DNA of 5,463 bases from Oscillospiraceae bacterium. GTDB taxonomy: Bacteria; Bacillota; Clostridia; Oscillospirales; Oscillospiraceae. The position numbers were made by a program, and so were the translations under genes. Below are positions 1 to 4,538 of the stretch, piece by piece. Position 1 is the first letter of the stretch. The number at the start of each line of letters is the position of its first letter. The notes under the pieces were generated by a model that made no database searches, was not told the origin of the DNA, and was given only the letters and a program-made list of their open reading frames with translations. Where the stretch lies: positions 1 to 5,463 of the forward strand of contig JAFVAS010000291.1 of assembly GCA_017480395.1 (NCBI GenBank), in the 5' to 3' direction.

Positions 1-198
1 TCCCCGCTGCCCGGCACCGTGCTGAGCGTCAACGTCACCGGCGGCCAGGCGGTCAAGTCCGGCGACGTGCTCTTTGTGCTGGAGGCCATGAAGATGGAGA
101 ACGAGGTCATGGCCCCCTGCGACGGCACCGTCGCCTCCGTCAACGTGACCAAGGGCGCCACCGTCGATCCCGGCACTCTGCTGTGCGTCATCCAGTAA
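1..198 (+). CDS. Biotin carrier subunit of a biotin-dependent decarboxylase, C-terminal part (5' end outside window)
   Basis: The open frame enters from the left edge and ends at TAA 196-198, leaving 65 visible residues. They form nearly all of a biotinyl/lipoyl-attachment domain: PLPGTVLSV at the start, the biotinylation motif EAMKMEN with the acceptor lysine at visible residue 31 (codon 91-93), and the final beta strands ending in LLCVIQ. In sodium-pump decarboxylases this subunit carries the carboxyl group on biotin from the carboxyltransferase to the membrane beta subunit. The beta subunit starts 18 bp downstream, so the two are almost certainly co-transcribed and the carrier works at the inner face of the membrane. 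The substrate (oxaloacetate, methylmalonyl-CoA or glutaconyl-CoA) cannot be told from this part. A biotin carrier of acetyl-CoA or pyruvate carboxylase is less likely given the neighbour. The N-terminal part, often an Ala/Pro-rich linker, is outside the window. Confidence 0.93.
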   Translation, partial: SPLPGTVLSVNVTGGQAVKSGDVLFVLEAMKMENEVMAPCDGTVASVNVTKGATVDPGTLLCVIQ

Positions 199-216
199 CC
201 GACTGGAGGCGACACT

Positions 217-1479
217 ATGACTGCAATCCTGAACTTTTTGCAGCAGACCGGCTTCTATCAGTTCGGTCAGGACGGCAACTGGAAATGCCTGATTATGATC
301 GGCATCTCCATGGTGCTGATGTATCTGGCCATCGTCAAGAAGTTTGAGCCGCTGCTGCTGCTCCCCATCGCCTTCGGCATGCTGATGACCAACCTGCCCG
401 GGGCGGGCATGTTCCACGAGATCTTGTTCGCCGGGGGCCACGTCCACTGGGATCTCTTCGGCGGCGCGCCCGTCACGGGGGAGTTTGTCAACGGCTTGGA
501 GGGGATCACCGATTCCCTGCGCGCCAGCTTTATGAGCATAGTGGGCTCCCCCGTCACCCCGGGCCTGGTGGACTACCTCTACCTGGGCGTCAAGCTGGGG
601 CTGTACCCCTGCCTGATCTTCCTGGGTGTGGGCTGCATGACCGACTTCGGCCCCCTGATCGCCAACCCCAAGAGCCTGCTGCTGGGCGCCGCCGCCCAGC
701 TGGGCATCTTCATGACCTACGCGGGCTGCCGGCTCTCCGGCATGTTCACCGCCGCCCAGGCCTCCTCCATCGGCATTATCGGCGGCGCAGACGGCCCCAC
801 CGCCATCTTTGTCACCACCCGGCTGGCCCCGGAGCTGCTGGGCCCCATCGCCGTGGCGGCCTACTCCTATATGGCCCTGGTGCCGGTGATCCAGCCCCCC
901 ATCATGCGGCTGCTGACCACCAAGGCGGAGCGGCAGATCGTCATGAAGCCGCTGCGCAGCGTCAGCCGCACCGAGCGGATCATCTTCCCCATTGTCATCA
1001 CCATCTTCGTCTCCCTGCTGGTGCCCTCTGCGGCGCCCCTGGTGGCCTGCCTGATGCTGGGCGTGCTCTTTAAGGAGACCGGCGTGGTGGATCGCCTGAG
1101 CAAGACCGCCCAGAACGAGCTGATGAATATCGTCACCATCTTCCTGGGCATCTCCGTGGGCTGCACCGCCACCGCCAACACCTTCCTCTCCCCCAAGACC
1201 CTGATCATCATGTGCATGGGCGTCGTGGCCTTCGGCTTCGGCACCGCCGGCGGCGTGCTGCTGGCCAAGTTCATGAACCTCTTCCTGAAGGAGAAGATCA
1301 ACCCGCTGATCGGCTCCGCCGGCGTCTCCGCCGTGCCCATGGCCGCCCGGGTCTCCCAGGTGGAGGGCCAGAAGGAGAACCCCGGCAACTTCCTGCTGAT
1401 GCACGCCATGGGGCCCAATGTGGCCGGTGTCATCGGCTCCGCCATCGCCGCCGGCGTCCTCATGGCGCTGTTCGGCTGA
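217..1479 (+). CDS. Sodium ion-translocating decarboxylase, beta subunit (OadB/GcdB/MmdB family)
   Basis: This 420-residue, strongly hydrophobic protein is the integral membrane subunit that decarboxylates carboxybiotin and exports Na+, so the decarboxylation builds a sodium gradient. The family signatures are intact: GGADGPTAIF at 189-198 with Asp192, Tyr218, and NPLIGSAGVSAVPMAARV at 362-379 with Asn362, Gly366, Ser371 and Arg378. These align at a constant offset of 11 with Klebsiella OadB Asp203, Tyr229, Asn373, Gly377, Ser382 and Arg389, known from mutagenesis to matter for pumping. The C-terminus GPNVAGVIGSAIAAGV is also typical. Length is close to the family's usual 380-430. The ATG is preceded by GGAGG at 205-209, seven bases away. 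It follows the biotin carrier gene by 18 bp and ends just before a strong terminator, so it is the last gene of the pump operon. Paralogues for oxaloacetate, glutaconyl-CoA and methylmalonyl-CoA pumps are too alike here to pick a substrate; in amino-acid-fermenting Clostridia the CoA-ester versions are common. Confidence 0.96.
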   Translation: MTAILNFLQQTGFYQFGQDGNWKCLIMIGISMVLMYLAIVKKFEPLLLLPIAFGMLMTNLPGAGMFHEILFAGGHVHWDLFGGAPVTGEFVNGLEGITDSLRASFMSIVGSPVTPGLVDYLYLGVKLGLYPCLIFLGVGCMTDFGPLIANPKSLLLGAAAQLGIFMTYAGCRLSGMFTAAQASSIGIIGGADGPTAIFVTTRLAPELLGPIAVAAYSYMALVPVIQPPIMRLLTTKAERQIVMKPLRSVSRTERIIFPIVITIFVSLLVPSAAPLVACLMLGVLFKETGVVDRLSKTAQNELMNIVTIFLGISVGCTATANTFLSPKTLIIMCMGVVAFGFGTAGGVLLAKFMNLFLKEKINPLIGSAGVSAVPMAARVSQVEGQKENPGNFLLMHAMGPNVAGVIGSAIAAGVLMALFG

Positions 1480-1493
1480 GTCCCGCTTCTTCC

Positions 1494-1534
1494 AAGGTCC
1501 CGGAAACCAAAATCGGTTTCCGGGACCTTTCTTT
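1494..1534 (+). terminator. Rho-independent terminator of the decarboxylase operon
   Basis: A perfect 15-bp stem (1494-1508 with 1515-1529) closes a 6-base loop (AAAATC) and runs into a T-rich tail at 1528-1534. It starts 14 bases after the beta-subunit stop codon. The stem is GC-rich in its middle, so this should be an efficient end to the pump transcript. Confidence 0.93.
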
Positions 1535-1577
1535 GGAAATGTCGGAAATGGGAACCATACCGCATGCAGGATGATTT

Positions 1578-1604
1578 TGTCGAATTGTGTCGATTGCAGT
1601 CGCC
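1578..1604 (+). promoter_or_regulatory. Phased array of Spo0A-box-like sites upstream of spo0A
   Basis: Three GTCG-centred heptamers begin exactly 10 bp apart: TGTCGAA at 1578, TGTCGAT at 1588 and AGTCGCC at 1598. The first is a perfect match to the known 0A box (TGTCGAA), the second has one mismatch and the third three mismatches. One helical turn between sites puts them on the same DNA face, as for tandem Spo0A dimers. They lie 30-56 bp upstream of the predicted -35 of spo0A, consistent with autoregulation. The first two sites are convincing; the third is weak on its own. Confidence 0.65.
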
Positions 1605-1633
1605 AAAAAACAGTAGCTTTCGGCATTTTTCTA

Positions 1634-1662
1634 TTGATTACGCCCCCTTTTTCTGGTAAATT
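1634..1662 (+). promoter_or_regulatory. Vegetative (sigma-A type) promoter of spo0A
   Basis: TTGATT (1634-1639) and TAAATT (1657-1662) are separated by exactly 17 bp. Transcription would start near 1669, giving a leader of about 66 bases before the GTG start at 1735. It sits downstream of the terminator of the pump operon, so spo0A is likely transcribed from its own promoter. No convincing sigma-H promoter (AGGA then GAAT at proper spacing) was found. Confidence 0.65.
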
Positions 1663-1683
1663 AGTAGCAAGAGAAAAAACTGC

Positions 1684-1690
1684 ATCGACA
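1684..1690 (-). promoter_or_regulatory. Reverse-oriented 0A-like box downstream of the spo0A promoter
   Basis: On the - strand this reads TGTCGAT, one mismatch from the 0A box and identical to the second site of the upstream array. It lies at about +16 to +22 of the predicted transcript, a position where bound Spo0A~P could repress rather than activate. A single seven-base match can be chance, so confidence is low. Confidence 0.35.
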
Positions 1691-1734
1691 ATCCATCCAT
1701 TCCATATCATTTTGACGCAAAGGAGCCATAAACT

Positions 1735-2484
1735 GTGAACACGACCAGAATTTTGCTTGCAGATTCCGACGAGGAGCTGCGGGGCCTTTTGACCGAGACG
1801 ATCAATGCCGAAACCGACATGGAGGTCGCCGCCGCCGTGGGCGACGGCGAGGAGGCCCTGCGCCTGGTCTGCGGCGGAGCCATCGACGTGTTGGTGACCG
1901 ACCTGGTGCTGGGCGGTATGGACGGGCTGGAGCTGCTCCAGCAGATCGGGGAGCAGGCCGCCCGCCGCCCCACCATTTTGGTGCTGACCAGCTTTACCCG
2001 CGGCAATATCGTCAACCAGGCCGCCATGCTGGGGGCCGACTTCTTCATGACCAAGCCCTGCCGCCCGGAGAGCCTGGTGGAGCGAATCCGTCAGCTGCGC
2101 TACGGTGGCCTGGATGCGGCCCCCAACCGCCAGAGCCTGGAGACGCTGGTCACCGCCATCATCCACGAAATCGGCGTTCCCGCCCACATCAAGGGCTACC
2201 AGTATCTGCGGGAGGCCATTCTGATCGCCGTGGAGGATATGGATGTCATCAACGCCGTCACCAAGGTGCTCTATCCCGAGGTGGCCAAGCGGTTCGGCAC
2301 CACCGCCAGCCGGGTGGAGCGCGCCATCCGCCACGCCATCGAGGTGGCCTGGGATCGCGGCGACCTGGAGACCCTCCAGCGCTATTTCGGCTACACCGTC
2401 AACTCCGCCAAGGGCAAGCCCACCAACAGCGAGTTCATCGCCATGATCGCCGACCGCCTGGTGCTCCAGCAGAAGGAGCGGTAA
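1735..2484 (+). CDS. spo0A: Sporulation master response regulator Spo0A
   Basis: A 249-residue two-domain response regulator that, once phosphorylated by the sporulation phosphorelay or orphan kinases, binds 0A boxes and commits the cell to sporulation. The receiver domain (about 1-122) has Asp10, phospho-acceptor Asp56, Thr85 and Lys107 (the KP pair). A short variable linker follows. The C-terminal effector domain (about 133-249) is nearly identical in pattern to Bacillus Spo0A: IIHEIGVPAHIKGYQYLREA at 142-161, VLYPEVAKRFGTTASRVERA at 178-197, then RHAIEVAW, FGYTV and KPTNSEFIAM. The recognition helix is in the TASRVERAIRHAIEVAW stretch. The GTG start at 1735 is the only sensible one, with AAAGGAG at 1719-1725 nine bases before it. 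Oddities are in the receiver: the acidic pair usual at 10-11 is Asp-Ser, followed by Asp12, and the common MPxxDG loop after Asp56 reads LGGMDG. It is monocistronic here and not next to spoIVB within the window. Confidence 0.98.
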   Translation: MNTTRILLADSDEELRGLLTETINAETDMEVAAAVGDGEEALRLVCGGAIDVLVTDLVLGGMDGLELLQQIGEQAARRPTILVLTSFTRGNIVNQAAMLGADFFMTKPCRPESLVERIRQLRYGGLDAAPNRQSLETLVTAIIHEIGVPAHIKGYQYLREAILIAVEDMDVINAVTKVLYPEVAKRFGTTASRVERAIRHAIEVAWDRGDLETLQRYFGYTVNSAKGKPTNSEFIAMIADRLVLQQKER

Positions 2485-2500
2485 TTCCCTTTTCGTCCCG

Positions 2501-2534
2501 CGCCCGACCGGAAAAATTCCGGCCGGGCGTTTCT
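2501..2534 (+). terminator. Rho-independent terminator after spo0A
   Basis: A 13-bp stem (2501-2513 with 2517-2529) with a single A/C mismatch closes an AAA loop and is followed by the tail TTTCT at 2530-2534. It begins 17 bases after the spo0A stop. The short U tract makes it moderate in strength, so some readthrough into the next unit is possible. Confidence 0.82.
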
Positions 2535-2535
2535 C

Positions 2536-2542
2536 TGTCGAT
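2536..2542 (+). promoter_or_regulatory. 0A-like box upstream of the phosphatase promoter
   Basis: TGTCGAT matches the Spo0A box with one mismatch and is the same heptamer seen twice upstream of spo0A. It lies 8 bp before the predicted -35 (2550-2555), centred near -46, where Spo0A~P commonly activates sigma-A promoters. This would place the phosphatase/SecB-like unit under Spo0A; the assignment is inferred from a single seven-base site. Confidence 0.4.
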
Positions 2543-2549
2543 TTCCGCC

Positions 2550-2578
2550 TTGCGCATCCGGCACAATCGGGCTATAAT
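2550..2578 (+). promoter_or_regulatory. Sigma-A type promoter of the phosphatase/SecB-like unit
   Basis: TTGCGC (2550-2555) and a perfect TATAAT (2573-2578) are 17 bp apart, with transcription expected near 2585. The ATG of the phosphatase is about 32 bases further on. The -35 is imperfect in its last half, which fits a promoter helped by an activator. Confidence 0.75.
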
Positions 2579-2616
2579 ATCATACATACGACATCAGCCG
2601 AAAGGACCCTTCCACC

Positions 2617-3213
2617 ATGCTCATCTATCTCATGCGCCACGGCGAGACCGACTGGAACGTGCTCCGCCGGATGCAGGGCCGCTCCGACATCCCCCTCAAC
2701 GCCAACGGCCTCAGCCAGGCCAGGGCCGCCGCCAACGAGATGGCGGACATCCCCTTTGACCGCATCTTCTCCAGCCCCCTCACCCGCGCCCGACAGACCG
2801 CCGCCGCTGTCGCCCGGGGCCGGGAGTTGACCGTGACGGTGGAGCCGCTGCTGATCGAGATGGGCTTCGGCGACCTGGAGGGGGTTCCCCGGTTCGAATA
2901 CCCGGAGCAATGCGAGGTCATCTTCACCGACCCGGAGCGCTATGTCCCCGTCGGCGGCGGAGAGACCTATCAGGCGCTGGATCTGCGCTGCCAGGCGCTG
3001 TTGGAGGAATTCATCCCCGCCCTGGAGGGCCAATGTCAGACCGTCCTCATGTGCTCCCACGGCGGCTTCATCAAGGGGGTCGTCCGGCGGCTGAAGGGGC
3101 GTCCCCTCCGGGACTTCTGGATCGACCCGCCCCAGGCCAACTGCGCCCGCACCCTTCTGGAATGCGAGCAGGGCCGGGTGCGGCTGATCCAGGAGGGCGC
3201 GTTCCTGCACTGA
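2617..3213 (+). CDS. Histidine phosphatase family protein (phosphoglycerate mutase-like)
   Basis: A 198-residue cytoplasmic protein of the histidine phosphatase superfamily (branch 1), which transfers phosphate through a phosphohistidine. The signature RHGETDWN is at 7-14 with catalytic His8 and Arg7; PLN and NGLSQA (26-35) follow, then SSPLTRARQTA (52-62) with Arg57, the catalytic acid in EMGFGDLEG (Glu81), and the second histidine in SHGG (His148). Length is normal for GpmB/CobC-type members. Members of this branch act on very different substrates (3-phosphoglycerate, alpha-ribazole phosphate, sugar phosphates, nucleotides, phosphoserine), and nothing here settles the substrate, so no gene symbol is given. 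AAAGGA at 2601-2606 serves the ATG ten bases later. It is the first gene of a unit with the SecB-like gene, 27 bp apart. Confidence 0.93.
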   Translation: MLIYLMRHGETDWNVLRRMQGRSDIPLNANGLSQARAAANEMADIPFDRIFSSPLTRARQTAAAVARGRELTVTVEPLLIEMGFGDLEGVPRFEYPEQCEVIFTDPERYVPVGGGETYQALDLRCQALLEEFIPALEGQCQTVLMCSHGGFIKGVVRRLKGRPLRDFWIDPPQANCARTLLECEQGRVRLIQEGAFLH

Positions 3214-3240
3214 TCGCCGAAAGGACAAAAGGAGGTTTCT

Positions 3241-3657
3241 ATGGTTTCCGTCACTCTGCTCTCCCAGCGCATGCGGGAGGTTCACTTTGTCAACCGCATC
3301 GACAAAAACGGCCAGATCCAGCTGACCAGCGGCTTCAACTTCAAGGTCAGCTACTCCGCCGACAACACCAAATGCATCGCCACCCTCTACCAGAGCGCCC
3401 AGCTCAAGGAGGACCCCGACCGGCTCTTCCTCTCCGGCGAGATCGTGGGCACCTTCGCCCTGCAGGGCATCGTGGACGAGGAGACCAAGCGCGACGCCCA
3501 CATCCAATGCTATGACCAGCTCTTCCCCTTCCTCCAGAGCGCCGTCAGCCAGCTGGCCAACGCCGCTGGACTGCCCGGCTTCCTGCTGCGCAAAAACCCC
3601 ATGAAGCGGCAGAACATCACCCTTGCCACACCCCCCGCCAACGCGGAGACCAAATAA
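3241..3657 (+). CDS. SecB-like protein-export chaperone family protein
   Basis: A 138-residue soluble protein without signal peptide or membrane segment. Residues 31-76 alternate in beta-strand fashion (FNFKVSYSA, KCIATLYQSA, LFLSGEIVGTFALQGI), and 91-118 form a helix of SecB type (YDQLFPFLQSAVSQLANAAG then LPGFLL), recalling the LFPYlR...G.PPllL end of SecB. SecB holds preproteins unfolded for SecA in proteobacteria; Clostridia encode distant relatives, some tied to toxin-antitoxin systems, whose role is mostly unproven. A very strong AAAAGGAGG (3227-3235) sits five bases before the ATG. It shares a transcript with the phosphatase (27-bp gap) and is followed by a strong terminator. No toxin partner is next to it: the upstream neighbour is an enzyme and the downstream gene has its own promoter. 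The family call rests on recognition of the pattern, not on a search; it could be only a structural analogue. Confidence 0.68.
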   Translation: MVSVTLLSQRMREVHFVNRIDKNGQIQLTSGFNFKVSYSADNTKCIATLYQSAQLKEDPDRLFLSGEIVGTFALQGIVDEETKRDAHIQCYDQLFPFLQSAVSQLANAAGLPGFLLRKNPMKRQNITLATPPANAETK

Positions 3658-3684
3658 TCGATGCCACCCGCTCTACAACAGCGC

Positions 3685-3725
3685 AAAGCGCCCTCCGGCA
3701 AAAAATGTCCGGAGGGCGCTTTTTT
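3685..3725 (+). terminator. Strong rho-independent terminator after the SecB-like gene
   Basis: A perfect 14-bp stem (3685-3698 with 3709-3722) closes a 10-base A-rich loop, and the 3' arm merges into a run of six T at 3720-3725. It isolates the upstream two-gene unit from the next promoter, whose -35 starts only five bases after the T run. Confidence 0.95.
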
Positions 3726-3729
3726 GTGC

Positions 3730-3758
3730 TTGACGAAATAGAACAAATGTGCTATATT
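3730..3758 (+). promoter_or_regulatory. Strong extended -10 promoter of the small membrane-protein gene
   Basis: TTGACG (3730-3735) and TATATT (3753-3758) are spaced by 17 bp, and TG at 3750-3751 gives an extended -10 (TGCTATATT). Start of transcription is expected near 3765, which leaves a leader of about 149 bases before the ATG at 3914. The match to consensus is the best of any promoter in the window, consistent with a gene kept silent by a repressor and then strongly induced. Confidence 0.8.
3740..3753. promoter_or_regulatory. Operator-like inverted repeat 1 (LexA-like), between -35 and -10
   Basis: AGAACAAATGTGCT is an inverted repeat AGAACA-AA-TGTGCT with one mismatch between its 6-base arms. 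Its core GAAC-N4-GTGC is one base from the Gram-positive LexA core GAAC-N4-GTTC. It fills the spacer of the promoter, where a bound repressor would block RNA polymerase. LexA is the best known candidate, but another repressor with a similar site is possible. Confidence 0.5.
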
Positions 3759-3764
3759 GTAAAC

Positions 3765-3778
3765 AGAACAGTTGTTCT
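3765..3778. promoter_or_regulatory. Operator-like inverted repeat 2 (LexA-like), over the transcription start
   Basis: AGAACAGTTGTTCT has perfect 6-base inverted arms (AGAACA and TGTTCT) around a GT centre and contains the full GAAC-N4-GTTC core of Firmicute LexA boxes. It starts 25 bp after operator 1 in the same register and covers about +1 to +14 of the predicted transcript. Two copies at the two classical repressor positions of one promoter make a chance origin less likely. Confidence 0.6.
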
Positions 3779-3786
3779 TCTTTTCC

Positions 3787-3806
3787 AGGGGTGGTTCCCC
3801 ACCCCT
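3787..3806 (+). other. Stem-loop in the 5' leader of the small membrane-protein gene
   Basis: A perfect 8-bp GC-rich stem (3787-3794 with 3799-3806) closes a four-base TTCC loop about 22 bases into the predicted transcript. A run of six T lies at 3823-3828, 16 bases after the stem, too far for a standard terminator. The rest of the leader to 3897 shows no riboswitch class that I recognise. It may stabilise the mRNA or act in attenuation; neither is shown. Confidence 0.5.
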
Positions 3807-3913
3807 CTGTGGCGAGCTCTGATTTTTTCGCATCGAGGCCGTGAAAGTCCGGTTTATGGGACATCCAGTGCGGTAAGATACAGACAACAAATCAAACGGG
3901 AGGTTTTACCGCC

Positions 3914-4222
3914 ATGAAAACAGTCTACTACACCACCGACCGGTTTGTCCGCCGGGAGGGCAACGTGATCGACCTGTGCGAGTATCGGGAGCGGATGCAG
4001 CGTGCCCAGGCCAACCTGCGCCCCAGCGCCGTGGGAGAGACCGGCACCTGGGAGGAGCCCGCCGTCCCCACGCCGGTGTTCGTCCCCCTCCCCGCCGCCC
4101 AGCGCCGGGAGGCCCCCACGCCAAAGCGCCGCCGCTTCTGCCTGGCCGACCTGCTGGAGCTGTGCGCCTCCGCCGGGGCGCTGGTGCTGGTGGCCACCGT
4201 CTGGGTCCAGTTCCTGCTCTGA
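3914..4222 (+). CDS. Small protein with C-terminal membrane anchor, function unknown
   Basis: I do not recognise a named family for this 102-residue protein. The first 35 residues are charged and probably helical, with the motif GNVIDLCEYRERMQRAQ (16-32). A Pro/Glu/Ala-rich linker follows (about 40-70, PAVPTPVFVPLP). A basic patch KRRR (71-74) precedes one hydrophobic helix (about 78-101, LADLLELCASAGALVLVATV then WVQFLL) that ends the protein. Basic residues before the helix predict a cytoplasmic N-terminus and a tail-anchored form. GGGAGG (3898-3903) is ten bases before the ATG. It is transcribed alone, from the strong promoter with two LexA-like operators. SOS-induced single-span small proteins in other bacteria (YneA, SidA) inhibit cell division, so this is one hypothesis; there is no LysM domain as in YneA and no sequence similarity that I can claim. 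Real coding is supported by promoter, Shine-Dalgarno site and clean protein architecture. Confidence 0.82.
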   Translation: MKTVYYTTDRFVRREGNVIDLCEYRERMQRAQANLRPSAVGETGTWEEPAVPTPVFVPLPAAQRREAPTPKRRRFCLADLLELCASAGALVLVATVWVQFLL

Positions 4223-4280
4223 TCGACTGCGGGCGGTGCCGTGAAAAACAGAAAAGCAAAAAACAAAAAGCAAAGGCCGA

Positions 4281-4349
4281 TGTCACATCACACCCCCCTG
4301 GCGACGCGATTGCGAAGCCTGTGTGACAAGACACCGGTCTTATGCTTCG
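4281..4349 (+). other. Nested, mutually exclusive hairpins after the small membrane-protein gene
   Basis: Outer arms 4281-4288 and 4321-4328 pair over 8 bp (one G-U) and enclose GGC-GA-CGC-GATT-GCG-AA-GCC (4300-4319), a small stem with a purine internal loop. A competing fold pairs CGAAGC (4313-4318) with GCTTCG (4344-4349) around the hairpin AAGAC-ACCG-GTCTT (4328-4341) and is followed by TATTTT. The second fold resembles a weak terminator for the gene upstream. Neither has been folded by software. Confidence 0.4.
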
Positions 4350-4471
4350 TATTTTAACAGAATCCGCCCCTTTTTTCAATCGCTCAAAACCAAAAAATAT
4401 CACAAAATTCCGGTCTTTTCCGCCGCGCATCCCCGTGCAAAAAGACAATATCCTCCGTTTTGCTCTTGTGT

Positions 4472-4489
4472 CGCGGACATTTGTTCGCG
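4472..4489. repeat. Inverted repeat related to the LexA-like operators
   Basis: CGCGGAC and GTTCGCG (7-bp arms, one G-T) flank ATTT. On the - strand the centre reads CGAACAAATGTCCG, one base from the core GAAC-N4-GTTC and sharing GAACAAATGT with operator 1 at 3740. It lies 50 bp upstream of the rpsO -35 and no promoter overlapping it is convincing, so its role is unclear. Confidence 0.35.
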
Positions 4490-4518
4490 CAAAGCAGAAT
4501 TCTCCCGCAATTTTCCTT

Positions 4519-4538
4519 GGAAAAAAGCCGTTTTTTCC
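4519..4538. repeat. A-tract/T-tract inverted repeat abutting the rpsO promoter
   Basis: GGAAAAAA and TTTTTTCC form perfect 8-bp arms around GCCG, ending one base before the -35. Such tracts can curve DNA or serve as an UP element for the RNA polymerase alpha subunit, and as RNA the repeat could act as a weak terminator for upstream transcription in either direction. Confidence 0.45.

Larger units (their letters stand above)
4223..4538. other. Gene-free, AT-richer stretch with hairpins
   Basis: Between the small membrane-protein gene and the rpsO promoter I see no supported gene. The stretch opens with an A-rich run (about 4243-4275), then nested inverted repeats at 4281-4349, then low-complexity T/A-rich sequence (4350-4470), an inverted repeat at 4472-4489, and an A/T-tract hairpin at 4519-4538. 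Base composition from about 4340 on is clearly more AT-rich than in the surrounding genes. Small open frames here lack ribosome binding sites. Confidence 0.7.

Noticed and set aside
867..1565. Long - strand open frame (232 codons) across the decarboxylase gene
   Set aside because: It mirrors the codons of a certain GC-rich gene on the + strand, its translation is low-complexity Arg/Pro/Thr-rich, and no ribosome binding site precedes it.
1567..1586. Possible sigma-H promoter (AGGA followed by GAAT) upstream of spo0A
   Set aside because: The two elements are only about 9 bases apart and the flanks do not fit the sigma-H consensus.
2572..3507. 311-codon - strand open frame over the phosphatase and SecB-like genes
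   Set aside because: The protein is rich in Gly/Val/Ala/Asp repeats typical of antisense translation of GC-rich genes, and it crosses two genes with clear motifs, ribosome binding sites and a shared promoter.
3779..3897. Riboswitch or other known RNA class in the leader of the small membrane-protein gene
   Set aside because: Apart from one 8-bp stem-loop, no conserved core of any riboswitch I know is present, and the T run is too far from the stem for a terminator.
4374..4403. Weak promoter TTCAAT-17-TATCAC in the gene-free region
   Set aside because: Only three of six -35 bases match consensus, there is no extended -10, and the sequence is so AT-rich that such matches are expected by chance.
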